Positions 18,800 to 28,528 of a stretch of DNA of 64,000 nucleotides are shown here, in pieces. Each line of letters opens with the position of its first letter. Within the stretch, counting starts at the first letter, position 1. A program made the translations under genes and the position numbers. This stretch comes from Pseudomonas oryzicola. GTDB taxonomy: Bacteria; Pseudomonadota; Gammaproteobacteria; Pseudomonadales; Pseudomonadaceae. The DNA lies in contig NZ_JABWRZ020000001.1 of NCBI RefSeq assembly GCF_014269185.2, forward strand, positions 2,877,001 to 2,941,000, read 5' to 3'. A model generated the notes under the pieces. That model saw only the letters and a program-made list of their open reading frames with translations, had not been told where the DNA came from and did no database searches.

Positions 18800-19511
18800 T
18801 AGCCAGGATGCAGCTAGGCTGCTCTACAAGGCAATGGCGATATCGGCCAATCCTGCAAACGACCCAGACTACCGGCATTTGGTGGCAAGGTTTCGCGGTG
18901 AACGCATGTTCGCCGAAGTAGTCAACGGAGTCGCTGCCGGTATGGAGTTGGTCATTCTCGACGTGAGTGAGCGAGGGTTGGTGATTGCTCCTACGGGTAG
19001 GAACAGCCGCTTTTCACTCCGCCCGACTGACTTGAGGCGATCCATGTCAGAGCAGGACAAGGTGGCCATGGTACTGATCCATCTCGCGATTGCTGCAGTT
19101 TTCTATCCCACCACAGACCACATAGAAGACGAGGGGCGAGCCCCATTTCCGAGCACCTTGGCCGAGATAAGAGACAAGGTTCTCGCTATCGCGAACTCCC
19201 TGCGTTCATCCGCTGAAGGCGATAGTTACGCTGCGGAACAGCTTCGCCCGGGCTGGAGCTTCCTACTGGATCTTCCAGTGTTCATACCTGGTGCTGAGCG
19301 GGCGTCAATGAAGTCTGTGGAAGGTCTCGTGAGGGTTAGCCTGCGCCGGCTGCAGGACTATGGATTGGTCAGGAATGAGGGCGATGAGGAAATGCTCGAT
19401 AAGACCGTCTTTACGCCCACACACCAGCTACGCGTGCAGTTGCGCGAGTTGACACTACCGAACCTCTTTAAAGCTGTCGCCGCAGCTGCCGCTCCCTCCA
19501 ATCAAGGATGA
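18786..19511 (+). CDS. jetB: JetB, Wadjet KITE-type subunit (MukE/MksE-like)
   Basis: The 241-aa protein starts at ATG 18786 after AGGAGAG. It is a small, mainly helical protein with winged-helix character (VEGLVRVSLRRLQDYGLVR in the C-terminal half). Size and place between the kleisin and the SMC gene match the KITE subunit. KITE dimers bind the kleisin and DNA and support loop extrusion. It overlaps jetA and ends 3 bp before jetC. Confidence 0.87.
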   Translation: MSSSDSQDAARLLYKAMAISANPANDPDYRHLVARFRGERMFAEVVNGVAAGMELVILDVSERGLVIAPTGRNSRFSLRPTDLRRSMSEQDKVAMVLIHLAIAAVFYPTTDHIEDEGRAPFPSTLAEIRDKVLAIANSLRSSAEGDSYAAEQLRPGWSFLLDLPVFIPGAERASMKSVEGLVRVSLRRLQDYGLVRNEGDEEMLDKTVFTPTHQLRVQLRELTLPNLFKAVAAAAAPSNQG

Positions 19512-19514
19512 CCT

Positions 19515-22500
19515 ATGCGCATTTCAAGGATCTACGTAGACCGGTTCGGATCTCCCACTAGCTGGTATGAGGAGATGACGTTCGACTTGTGCGACCCTGC
19601 CACAGGTGAGCCGATCGACAGCTGCATGAACCTTGAGAATGCTGGGGGCAAGACCTCGCTGCTCTCATACATTTTCAGCTGCTTTGAACCGAAGCAGGAA
19701 CGCTGGTTGCAGCATCTGCAGTCCAAATCCCACAGTTTCAGGGATTACTTCTCCCGCGATGTCAGGCCGTCCTTTATCGCCATTGAATGGGTTATGCCTC
19801 CACGTAGCGCTAACGGGCAGTCTTACCGAGTGGTCATCGGTCAGGCCGTTCAGGTGAAGGAGGCCGCAGACCGGGCGTCAGAGGTTGATCGGCGTTTTTT
19901 TGCTTATGAATCCAGCTCTGGCCTGGCATGGGAAGACTTGCCGGTACCAGGCCTCTCCCTCGCGCCAGTTCAGTCGATGCAGGCCTTCCTGAATTGGGCA
20001 CTTCAGAAAGCTCGGCTGGAAAGTCAGGGCGACTTCTACATCACCCACAACCAGGGAGAGTGGGTTTCGCACCTGGAACAGCGCCGACTGATCGACGTTG
20101 AGCTGCTGAGCATGCAGCTGTCGTTTAACAGCCGTGAAGGGGGGAGCGAAGAGGGCTTTCTGTCTTTCAGCTCCGAAAGCGACCTCGTTACGAAACTGCT
20201 GAATTTGTCGATGAATCAAGAGCACACCAGCGCGCTCAGAGACATGGTCGTCCAGACGATGGATAGACTTAAGGCAAAGCCAAAGTATGAAGCTCGATTG
20301 TACGAACTGCAGCGCCTTCAGCAGGCCATGACACCCTTCGGAGAGAGCGCAGCTGCCTTCCTTGGAGCCAAGGCCGCTCTGTTGGCCGTGGAGCAGGATG
20401 CGGCTGACATCGTATTCACGATGCGTGATCAGATAAGTGCCCTGGATGTTCGGTTGACGAAGGCGAACAATGCCGTCGACCAGCTTGAGCAACTCGCAAG
20501 CAAAGCAGATGACGACGCAGCTGTTGCCAAACGTAATCACTTCTCGCTGCAGAGGCTTAAGCTGTCTCGTGAAGATCAGGCTGCCAAGCAACGTACCGAT
20601 GAATTGCAGCAGACATTCAAAGATGCACTGGTGCGGCTTGACTGCCTCAGCGGCGCGCTGGTCAAGAGAGACATCTTCAATGTGGAGAAGGTCATTGCCG
20701 AGCTGGAAAGTCAAACAACTGCGCTCAAGGAAGAATTGAGGCCTTTTGAGAATGAGGCCTCTCAGAATGGCGCCATGCTTCGCTTCCTGATTCAACAGCA
20801 CATTGAAAGGCACCAGCAGACACGATCTTCATTGCTTACGCAGGAGACAGAGCTGAAAGCGGGCCTCTTGCGCATCGCTCAACAACGAAACCAGTGCAGT
20901 ACCAGGGTGGCTGTGCTCAGTGGCACGAAGGGTAAGATTGAAGAGCGTATTCGGGCAGCGAGCCAGATACTGGACGGGTTGATCGAAAATGGCTGGCTGC
21001 TGCCAACCGATATCGACGTAAGCGCAGCGATTACGCGCCTGAGGACAGTGATCACCGAGCTTGAATCCACGCTCGATGAGTTGCGTGATCAGCGGCTGGT
21101 AAAAAAAGCATCCTTGGATGATGCGCAAGCGCAAAGCTCTTCGGCACAGCAAGACATCACTCATGCGCAACATGCATTGGCTACGTTGAAGCAGCGCCTG
21201 AACGACTATGATCGTAACGTTGAGAGCCTGCACAATGACCCTATTCTGACCTCGCTGGTCGAAGGTCAATGTGATCCCCACTCGTCCGCACTGGTCACTC
21301 ATGTTCAGCAGTTTATCGAGTCGACCCGAAGCGAGATATCCAACTGCGCCATCCGCCTCAAACAGCTGCACGAACAGCAGGAGTCGATTGAACAGACTGG
21401 CTTGGCTGGGCGCAGTGATGACGTTAATAGGGTAGTGCGTGCGCTCAACTCGGCAGGCATACGCTCTGCCAGAGCAGCCAATACCTATGTCGCTGATCTG
21501 CGAATCGACGCTGAGGAGGCGAGAGCGCTCGTCTTGTCAGATCCGGCACGGTTTCTCGGCGTCAATGTCGCGAAGGAAGAGTGGAACAAAGCGATTCAAG
21601 TCGGACAGTCCCTGCAGCTGCCACTCTCCCTGCCTGTGACGCTGGCAGTGGCGAGTCTGGATGCTGAATCTGCTTCTGAAGATCGTTATGTTTTTGGGCC
21701 AGAAAAGGACTCGCTTTTCAATAAGGCCGCTGCCGCGCAGTTGTTGGTAGATTGCCAGGCCCTGATCGAGCAAATCCACGTCGAGCATGACGCTTTCTCT
21801 GCCCGGGAGAAGCAAGCTCAAGCGGCGCTTGCCGCCCTTCAACGCTTTCAGCGCGATTTCACGCACGAGGCTATTCAACAAATCGAATTGGAAGTTGAGC
21901 AACGCCAAGAAGAAATCGAGGCTGCGACGGCGAAGCGGGCTGCGCTGCTTGAGCTTACTGAACGCTTGACTCATGAGTTTGAAGCGCTGAGTGCGCGTAT
22001 CGAAGTGCTCCCTGCTCAAATTCAGGCCCACGAGAACGGCCTTAAGCGTCTGTCTGATTACTTGGCGACCTGGGAGCCTCAGGTTGAATCGGGTCGTCGT
22101 GAGCTGTTGGAAATCAACCGAGAGATGCATCAAACCACCGCGCTGCTGGAGGCGCTTCGGGAGGATGAAGGCGTTCACTCACTGAGATTGGAGGAGGTTC
22201 GCCTGGATCTGGTTGACGTTGCCGCTACTGTCTCCGAGCTACAACGTGAGTTTGCGCAAGTTATGCGGTATGACGCCGATTTCGATGCAGAGGGCTGCCT
22301 ACACGAAACGGGATATGACCTCAGCGTCATTCGAACATTGTATTCAAACGCCATGAGAATGCTGACCGCAGAGGAGAATCATAAGCTCGGTGTCGTCAGT
22401 TACCAACTGGTAGACCAGCGCGAACGATCTATTCAATTGGCAGCGCTGTTCCTCAAGGAGTATGGCCATCTTGACGATGTGTTCATCACGGAGCTCGCCC

Positions 22501-23837
22501 GGAGTGACATCGATATCGGAGCAGAAATCGACTCGCAGAAAAAGCTGAACACACGCCTTGATAGCCAGAAGGAGAGAGCGGTTCATGACGCAGCTGTAAC
22601 GGGCTCAGTGTTGAACAGCTTCATCCGCGAGCACGCCCCTGAAGAGCCTTCAGAAGACATGCACAGACTCGGTGATGAGGAAGTCGCTAATGCCTTGGAG
22701 CGTGAGTTGGCTGCTGCGATCACGCGAGGCGCTGAGGCCGAAACTCTTCGCCGGCAAATCACTCAACAACGCATCGACAGCGCCGCTGATGAGAAGCGCA
22801 AGGATGGCCTGGTCGTCCAGGTCAATTTTGTAGCGTCGGCATTCCCCGCAACCACTGCCGAACCCAAACTCATTCCGCTGGACGGAGATATCCAACGGCG
22901 CGTAACCGCTTTGGTCGAAACGCGAACCGCGCGAGATGCAGCAGTGAAAAACTGCAGTTTGGAGACAAGCAGGGCGCATCGAGACTTGGTCAGGGTCGCC
23001 ACGCACAGCGATTTCATCGCCGTAGAGCCTGAGGTCTCGATGCACATCAGTCAGGACGATTTTGACAAAGCATGTACCGACCATGATCGCTTGGCTGAAA
23101 TGATCCATGACCGGATTGCTTCGGTCACGGATCAGCTGAACGAAATGATCCCCGACTTCGAGAGCTGCGTGAACGAGGTCTACAACCAGGCGACGTCGGC
23201 GAGCTCGTTGATCAAATATGCTTCAGGAATCACCATGCCCGCCGGAACGCCTTATGTGGGTGGCAAAGAAATCCTGAAGATGTCGGCCAACCTTTCTGCG
23301 AAGAGCTCGGAGCAGCGCAAGCTCGAAATTCGCCACTATCTGAACAGTCAGATCGAGGATGGCGTTGTTCCAAGCAGTGGGGCGGACATCATCACGCAGT
23401 GTCTGTTGCGCTTTACGAACGAGAAGTCGTTTGGGCTGCATATGCTGAAAATGGAGCAGAACATCGATTTTCAGTATCAGCCTGTGAATGCCATGAAGAA
23501 GTCAGGTGGCCAAGGGACTGTCATCGCGACATTCCTCTACATGCTGGTCAGTCATATGCGTGTGAGTACACAGACACAAGCGAAACGCGGCGGTGGCGGG
23601 CCCTTGCTTCTCGACAACCCCTTCGCAAACGTCCAGACCAGAGCCCTCATCGATGCGCAGAGAAAGCTGGCGACTAGCCTCGGTATCCAGCTGATCTGCT
23701 TTACCGCCAATGCGGATGCCAACATCCTCGAAGGGTTCAGGCGGATCATCCGGCTTCGTAAGGCGGGCGTTAATAGCAAGACAAAACGCACTCATATCGA
23801 GATGGCCAGGGCAACCTTTGCTGAGGCAGCGGTATAA
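19515..23837 (+). CDS. jetC: JetC, Wadjet SMC-like ATPase
   Basis: The 1440-aa protein has the SMC plan: an N-terminal ATPase half with Walker A-like NAGGKTS (residues 42-48), about 1000 residues of coiled coil interrupted by a hinge-like region, and a C-terminal half with the ABC signature SGGQ (1330-1333). Walker B is LLLDNPF (Asp1367). The catalytic Glu normally after this Asp is Asn1368 here. JetC dimers extrude DNA loops and pass circular plasmids to JetD for cleavage. The gene is intact. Confidence 0.92.
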   Translation: MRISRIYVDRFGSPTSWYEEMTFDLCDPATGEPIDSCMNLENAGGKTSLLSYIFSCFEPKQERWLQHLQSKSHSFRDYFSRDVRPSFIAIEWVMPPRSANGQSYRVVIGQAVQVKEAADRASEVDRRFFAYESSSGLAWEDLPVPGLSLAPVQSMQAFLNWALQKARLESQGDFYITHNQGEWVSHLEQRRLIDVELLSMQLSFNSREGGSEEGFLSFSSESDLVTKLLNLSMNQEHTSALRDMVVQTMDRLKAKPKYEARLYELQRLQQAMTPFGESAAAFLGAKAALLAVEQDAADIVFTMRDQISALDVRLTKANNAVDQLEQLASKADDDAAVAKRNHFSLQRLKLSREDQAAKQRTDELQQTFKDALVRLDCLSGALVKRDIFNVEKVIAELESQTTALKEELRPFENEASQNGAMLRFLIQQHIERHQQTRSSLLTQETELKAGLLRIAQQRNQCSTRVAVLSGTKGKIEERIRAASQILDGLIENGWLLPTDIDVSAAITRLRTVITELESTLDELRDQRLVKKASLDDAQAQSSSAQQDITHAQHALATLKQRLNDYDRNVESLHNDPILTSLVEGQCDPHSSALVTHVQQFIESTRSEISNCAIRLKQLHEQQESIEQTGLAGRSDDVNRVVRALNSAGIRSARAANTYVADLRIDAEEARALVLSDPARFLGVNVAKEEWNKAIQVGQSLQLPLSLPVTLAVASLDAESASEDRYVFGPEKDSLFNKAAAAQLLVDCQALIEQIHVEHDAFSAREKQAQAALAALQRFQRDFTHEAIQQIELEVEQRQEEIEAATAKRAALLELTERLTHEFEALSARIEVLPAQIQAHENGLKRLSDYLATWEPQVESGRRELLEINREMHQTTALLEALREDEGVHSLRLEEVRLDLVDVAATVSELQREFAQVMRYDADFDAEGCLHETGYDLSVIRTLYSNAMRMLTAEENHKLGVVSYQLVDQRERSIQLAALFLKEYGHLDDVFITELARSDIDIGAEIDSQKKLNTRLDSQKERAVHDAAVTGSVLNSFIREHAPEEPSEDMHRLGDEEVANALERELAAAITRGAEAETLRRQITQQRIDSAADEKRKDGLVVQVNFVASAFPATTAEPKLIPLDGDIQRRVTALVETRTARDAAVKNCSLETSRAHRDLVRVATHSDFIAVEPEVSMHISQDDFDKACTDHDRLAEMIHDRIASVTDQLNEMIPDFESCVNEVYNQATSASSLIKYASGITMPAGTPYVGGKEILKMSANLSAKSSEQRKLEIRHYLNSQIEDGVVPSSGADIITQCLLRFTNEKSFGLHMLKMEQNIDFQYQPVNAMKKSGGQGTVIATFLYMLVSHMRVSTQTQAKRGGGGPLLLDNPFANVQTRALIDAQRKLATSLGIQLICFTANADANILEGFRRIIRLRKAGVNSKTKRTHIEMARATFAEAAV

Positions 23838-23839
23838 CG

Positions 23840-24886
23840 ATGAGCGCTGCATTTCTGAAAACGCTTGAGCTGGAAGCAGGGAAGCGTGTGACGCTACCGA
23901 CGCTCAGAACCCTCTGGCTTGCAGCTTATCCGGAGCAGGTCGAGACGCCGAACCGGGATGCTCAGCTGCTTGAAGCGTTGCGGCTAGGAGAGGCAGAGGG
24001 TTTGTTGAAACTACCCGGCGCGGGTGGCTTCGAAAAGCTTGGGCACCCTCCAATGCCCAAGGCCATTACCTTGGTGCGAGCAGAAAAGTCGAAGCCGACA
24101 TTCGACTACAACAGCGTTTCGTGGCTGCCAGAGATTGGGTTCTGGCCGAGCCTGTCATTAAGCGAGCAAGCAACAGCTTTCATGATCAACGAGTGGCTGA
24201 TCAAGCGTCGCGGTCGATTCCTGCAGGTGCCCTTGCGTGAGCGGTCGCTGGATATTTTCGGGGATGAGAAGTTTCTTGATGCCCGGGTGCGCAATGGAGC
24301 GCTCTTTGGTGGTCGCATGCCCTTAAGTGTCATCGGAGCAATGCGTGTTGAGCATCCGCTTGCTTACCGACCTTCAGACGCCGTAGGCGCACCTGTGCTC
24401 GTGGTCGAGAACCACCACACGTTCTGGAGCCTGGGAGAGTGGAATGAGCATGCCAAGCGCTACAGCGCCGTCGTTTATGGTGGAGGAAATACAATTTGCG
24501 CGTCTGGCCTGGCTCTGCTGGAGGTCATGAGAGAGCGAGATGCCCAAAGGGCAGAATACTTCGGTGACATCGACCCTGAAGGCGTTAACATTCCTCTGAA
24601 ATTCAATCGCCTGCATGAACTTCAATTGACACCGAGCATTGGCTTTTACCGTCTTTTGCTAGAGGTAGGGCGGCGTCGGGATCCTGTTGCACTCCCCACT
24701 GACCACCGACATCTAGTGAAGGCATGGTTGCCGGATTTGTTTGAGCCGATCAGTGAGCTCTGGGAGGAGGGGAGCTGGTTGCCTCAAGAGGGTGTAGGAC
24801 TAGAACAGCTGATGGCAACTGTCTCGGGCTCCAGCGTTGAGCAGCTGTCCAAACATGCCCTGATCTCGCCAGCTCAAAACCGTTGA
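23840..24886 (+). CDS. jetD: JetD, Wadjet toprim nuclease subunit
   Basis: The 348-aa protein has an N-terminal helical arm and a C-terminal topoisomerase-VI-like toprim domain. Putative metal ligands are Glu190 in VVENHHTFWS and Asp243/Asp245 in YFGDIDPEG, the arrangement expected for JetD nucleases. JetD cuts small circular DNA after JetABC recognises it. The gene starts 2 bp after jetC, so the four genes form one coupled operon. All key residues are present. Confidence 0.92.
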   Translation: MSAAFLKTLELEAGKRVTLPTLRTLWLAAYPEQVETPNRDAQLLEALRLGEAEGLLKLPGAGGFEKLGHPPMPKAITLVRAEKSKPTFDYNSVSWLPEIGFWPSLSLSEQATAFMINEWLIKRRGRFLQVPLRERSLDIFGDEKFLDARVRNGALFGGRMPLSVIGAMRVEHPLAYRPSDAVGAPVLVVENHHTFWSLGEWNEHAKRYSAVVYGGGNTICASGLALLEVMRERDAQRAEYFGDIDPEGVNIPLKFNRLHELQLTPSIGFYRLLLEVGRRRDPVALPTDHRHLVKAWLPDLFEPISELWEEGSWLPQEGVGLEQLMATVSGSSVEQLSKHALISPAQNR

Positions 24887-25044
24887 ACATTGTTAACCCA
24901 GGGCCGTCGCGTGAGTCACGCGCGCGCTGCGCAAACTCAGCCTGCAAGAGCGTTGGGGATGCGGGTAGATTGACTACCCGCAGTTGTGAACGAGTGATGG
25001 GAAGGCGGGCTAACGACGTTCTTCCTCCCATCGACAGCAGCAGG
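24887..25044. other. Intergenic tail of the Wadjet operon with a 15-bp palindrome
   Basis: CGCGTGAGTCACGCG at 24908-24922 is a perfect palindrome 21 bp after jetD. It has no T-run, so a terminator role is uncertain. Nothing else is visible. Confidence 0.35.
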
Positions 25045-25242
25045 TCAGAATGGTGAAGGTTCGCCATCCAGGAGCAGAGGAAGATCTGCAATCCGGGTTC
25101 CCAATGCCTCTTTCAGCGAGGCTCTGAGCTTCTTGTCCACCTCTTTATGCAGCCGCACCTTCTCAATGGCTAAAGCGATGATGAACTCCAGAGCGGCTTC
25201 GCCCCGTTCAAATGAGTAGCCTTTAGCCCTTTAGCGACACGT
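25045..25242 (-). pseudogene. C-terminal remnant of an unidentified gene cut by IS3-family DNA
   Basis: A leftward frame reads AKGYSFERGEAALEFIIALA and continues to DLPLLLDGEPSPF, then TGA at 25045-25047. It has good protein character, but its upstream part stops at the junction with the IS copy near 25243, where a TAA appears. I do not recognise the parent family. Confidence 0.5.
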
Positions 25243-26100
25243 AAAGCGTTTCTCATACTCTATTGGAGACAGCTGCATAGCACTACTGTGTCGACGTTTT
25301 GGGTTATAGAACATCTCGATGTAATCGAAAATATCACTTCGGGCTTCGTCACGCGTTGCGTAGATCTTTTGTCGGATTCGCTCCCGCTTCAAAAGCTGGA
25401 AAAAGCTCTCGGCTACGGCATTGTCGTGGCAGTTTCCCCGTCGGCTCATGCTACTGATCACATTGTTGGCCTTAAGGAAGCTTTGCCAATCTGAGCTACT
25501 GAACCGACTGCCTTGGTCTGAGTGGATCATCACTTGCTGCTGTGGCTTGCGTCGCCATACGGTCATCAACATCGCGTCGATCGCCAGGTCGCTGCACATC
25601 CTGGGCTTCATTGACCAGCCAATCACTTGGCGGGAAAACAGATCCAGCACTACCGCCAGGTACAGCCATCCTTCATAGGTGCGGATGTAAGTGATGTCTG
25701 TCACCCAGACCTTGTTCGGCTCACTGACCTTGAACTGCCGCGCAAGGTGATTCGGCGAGGCAGCGGTTGGCTTTCCGCCATAAAATCCTGGGCGCCGTCG
25801 ATAACCCGTTTGTGAACGCAGCCCCTCTGCCTGCATCAAGCGTCCGACTCGATTTCGCCCACAGACCTCTCCCAGCTCTCGCAGGTCTTCGTGAATCTTG
25901 CGAAAGCCATACACACCTCCGCTTTCTAACCAGGCCTGCTTGATCAAGCCAAGCAGACGTTGATCTTCTTTTGCTCGGGCAGACTGAGGCTCGGCCAACC
26001 AAGCGTAGTAGCCGCTGGGGTGCACCTTGAGGGTTTGGCAAAGGCGACGCACTGGGTAATCCGTCGAGTGCTTCTTGATGAAGGCGTACTTCAGCCGCAC
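25231..26100 (-). CDS. IS3-family transposase OrfB (DDE integrase domain), altered C-terminus
   Basis: The 289-aa frame contains an HTH_21 region (VHPSGYYAWL) and the rve/DDE integrase core: WVTDITYIRTYEGWLYLAVV, IHSDQGSRFSS, and the conserved NCHDNAVAESFFQLLKRE. It overlaps OrfA by 10 bp, as in IS3 elements that make OrfAB by -1 frameshifting. The last residues (FTCR) differ from the second copy at 34731 (YFLSLESV) because the IS end is lost at about 25243. The enzyme core looks complete, but the element lacks one terminal repeat. Confidence 0.9.
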   Translation of the reverse strand: MRLKYAFIKKHSTDYPVRRLCQTLKVHPSGYYAWLAEPQSARAKEDQRLLGLIKQAWLESGGVYGFRKIHEDLRELGEVCGRNRVGRLMQAEGLRSQTGYRRRPGFYGGKPTAASPNHLARQFKVSEPNKVWVTDITYIRTYEGWLYLAVVLDLFSRQVIGWSMKPRMCSDLAIDAMLMTVWRRKPQQQVMIHSDQGSRFSSSDWQSFLKANNVISSMSRRGNCHDNAVAESFFQLLKRERIRQKIYATRDEARSDIFDYIEMFYNPKRRHSSAMQLSPIEYEKRFTCR

Positions 26101-26432
26101 TCCTTGGCAAAGTACGCGGCGGCCTTCTTTAAGATGTCTCGCTCTTCCGTCACCCGCTTGAGTTCAGCGCGCAGCTTGCGCAGTTCGGCCTGCTGATCAT
26201 CGTCTTGCTGACGCTGCTCTTGGGGCTTGCTGTAGACCTTGATCCAGGCGTAAAGGCTGTGCACGGACATGCCCAGGCGCTGAGCGACATCGGCCACAGG
26301 TTTGCCTTTTTCGGTCACTTGCTTGACCGCTTCGATCTTGAATTCTTCGGGGTAACGCTGACGACTCATGGCACCTCCTATTTGGGCCTCATTATGAGGC
26401 TTGGAGGTGTCTACGAAACTAGGAGCGATTCA
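25243..26432 (-). mobile_element. IS3-family element, copy 1, missing its left terminal repeat
   Basis: The right end is TGAATCGCTCCTAGTTTCGT read leftward from 26432, matching the end of copy 2 at 34713. The left end stops at about 25243, where similarity to copy 2 ceases, so about 30 bp including the terminal repeat are gone. It carries orfA and orfB on the minus strand. It is probably immobile on its own. Confidence 0.85.
26091..26369 (-). CDS. IS3-family transposase OrfA (HTH, leucine zipper)
   Basis: The 92-aa protein MSRQRYPEEFKIEAVKQVTE has the HTH_Tnp_1 fold (VADVAQRLGMSVHSLYAWI) and a C-terminal heptad region (LRKLRAELKRVTEERDILKKA). This is the standard IS3 OrfA. It overlaps orfB in the region where frameshifting normally occurs. 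Confidence 0.93.
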   Translation of the reverse strand: MSRQRYPEEFKIEAVKQVTEKGKPVADVAQRLGMSVHSLYAWIKVYSKPQEQRQQDDDQQAELRKLRAELKRVTEERDILKKAAAYFAKECG

Positions 26433-26884
26433 ACTCGATGACCGCTCTCAGCCTTAAGCTGATGCCAAACAGGTCTGCCCTCATTGCCCCCGTGCGTCAT
26501 TGCAGGGTCTCACCTCGACCGCTTATCGCCCGGCGCATGCAGTCGCTTGCGCACTGGAAAATCCATTAGGACTCAAGCCGCAGCCGTTTGATCTCCTCTG
26601 CTGCAACGCCTGCATCGCGAGATTCGCGATATCGGCGCAACGCATCAACCACCTGATGCGCCAAGGAATTCTCTCCCACCTAGGGGCGATGATTGTAGTC
26701 AATCAGGAAATTGTTACGGGTGACCTGGGGAACTGTCCAATATTGGAAGGAGGGGTAGGACTGACGCTAAGCAGAAGCCAATCTATACTCGATCATCATG
26801 GACAAAGACGTATACATTGATATTAATTTGCCCAATGGCTTTAGAAAGTAAAGAACCAAATACCTACCACACAGAGATTCAAAA
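26433..26884. other. Intergenic stretch with a possible short gene remnant
   Basis: On the minus strand a frame ends LRRYRESRDAGVAAEEIKRL RLES-stop near 26567 and is closed by a stop about 33 codons upstream. It looks like the tail of a decayed gene. The last 120 bp become AT-rich and probably hold the promoter of the 26885 gene. Confidence 0.35.
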
Positions 26885-28528
26885 ATGAAAACAAAAAGCT
26901 GTGCCCTGAATGAAAGCCAAGATAATATCATCAGTCTTTTTGCAAATAAAACTAACAGTTGGAATGACGTAAAAAAACATATCAAGGAAGAGTTTGACAA
27001 TCTAGGAGAAAATCAAATTTCATTCTGGCTATCCACATTTGACCGACCATTCGAAGAATTTGCAAATCAAGTAGTAGCAAAGGCGGCCTCTTCAATACTA
27101 ACAGGGTTTCGCGAAAGCAATCTAAGACCACCATACGAACCCCACTTGTTTGAATCTCTTATAAAAAGTTGCGCTCCGTTGCTTGACAGATGCCTGGCAA
27201 GCAAAAGAGACATGGCGGAATTGGAAATAGCCGGAATAAAAGTGGCCTTGGACTATCTGAGCTATCGAAAACTTCGCCCAATCACGGATGAACTGGAAAT
27301 GTGTGCCTTACAGGACAAGCGTGCTAATAATATGCATGATGCCATGGAGAAAGCTGCTCAGGCGTATACAGCAAAGCCTCCTGGTCTTGATACCCCTGTC
27401 GCTAATGGTTTACGTGAGCAAGCTCTAGGCTCTGCGGCTGATTACGAAGAGTTGAAGCTTATCGAAGAGCGCCGCAGAAACCTCATAAAAAACAAGGGCG
27501 CGATAACTGACGACATGCAGACCGCGATGTTCTCACGCTACACCACACCGGGTAACGCTCAAAATTTTGCTGAACGCTACACCAGAGCGAGAAGGTTATT
27601 TCAAGAGGACCTAAGCGAATCTTACAGGAAAATCTATTCTGCCTGCCTTGGAGCTAGACAGTGCTTTAGAATACATAAGTTTCCAAAAATTGATGTGCCG
27701 CTATTTGAAGATTACCCCAGCGTTGGTATCTGGTGCTCTCAATTTGCAAATTTTGGGGACTATTTTGCGTCGGATATATTAGATGCTCTTGTGCTTTGGA
27801 CAAGAGATACAATGCGAGACCTTGAGAGAATTGCTCAATATGAGAGCGAAGATACAATTACACTTCCACTAAACCAATACTGGCTTTCTGATCTTTACCC
27901 GGATCCAAATCAACCTCTATCCAGCTCCCTTATAAAGCAATCTATGGACGCTGTTACTGGCAATGGCCAGGTTAGTTTTTACCTCATACCACAAATGCTT
28001 CCCTTCCATGAAAAATATGATGTAATACGCTTGATTGGAGTTGGCATTTCAGTATCCGGCTATGAACACCTGCTTACACCTTTCACCTACCATAAACAGC
28101 TATCTGGCTCTTGGCCAATTGAAATAAAAACTGAGAGGGACTTTAACTCCAGAAAAGCAGAAGTTGAGAAGGCTGCTAAATTTAGCGCAACAGAGATGAA
28201 TAAAAAATTCAACGCTATTATTTCATTCCCAAACCTCATGGTGGGGGAAATATTCTCATACGAAAGACTACCTATGATTTATAACAATCTAGGGTATGAG
28301 CGAGGCGACAACTCAGTTGAAATTAAAATTGACCCTGCTTGCCGAAATGTAAAGCCCTTTGAGGGGCTGTGGAAAATTGAGATCGACAAGCGAGCACTAA
28401 TTCACTTTGGCTGGGATTCAGGTGACCCTCAAGATCCAACACATAACCTATCGATGACACGAAACACTATAAATGGCTTATTTCTCCATTTGCGGTTAAG
28501 GCTGCTGCCCAAGGGTATATCTATATGA
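26885..28528 (+). CDS. Unknown 547-aa protein, first gene of an AT-rich pair
   Basis: The soluble, mainly helical protein starts MKTKSCALNESQDNIISLFA. It has no signal peptide or obvious catalytic motif. A central helical stretch (NFAERYTRARRLFQEDLSES) is followed by a region with a beta-rich end (INGLFLHLRLRLLPKGISI). Composition and codon use are much more AT-rich than the flanking chromosome, indicating recent transfer. It shares a 4-bp ATGA overlap with the next gene, so the two are translationally coupled. I faintly recall toxin-complex-like helical segments but cannot support a family call. Confidence 0.75.
   Translation: MKTKSCALNESQDNIISLFANKTNSWNDVKKHIKEEFDNLGENQISFWLSTFDRPFEEFANQVVAKAASSILTGFRESNLRPPYEPHLFESLIKSCAPLLDRCLASKRDMAELEIAGIKVALDYLSYRKLRPITDELEMCALQDKRANNMHDAMEKAAQAYTAKPPGLDTPVANGLREQALGSAADYEELKLIEERRRNLIKNKGAITDDMQTAMFSRYTTPGNAQNFAERYTRARRLFQEDLSESYRKIYSACLGARQCFRIHKFPKIDVPLFEDYPSVGIWCSQFANFGDYFASDILDALVLWTRDTMRDLERIAQYESEDTITLPLNQYWLSDLYPDPNQPLSSSLIKQSMDAVTGNGQVSFYLIPQMLPFHEKYDVIRLIGVGISVSGYEHLLTPFTYHKQLSGSWPIEIKTERDFNSRKAEVEKAAKFSATEMNKKFNAIISFPNLMVGEIFSYERLPMIYNNLGYERGDNSVEIKIDPACRNVKPFEGLWKIEIDKRALIHFGWDSGDPQDPTHNLSMTRNTINGLFLHLRLRLLPKGISI

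Noticed and set aside
26500..26820. 106-codon plus-strand frame before the AT-rich pair
   Set aside because: No Shine-Dalgarno and atypical composition; the minus strand here shows better protein character in a short remnant.
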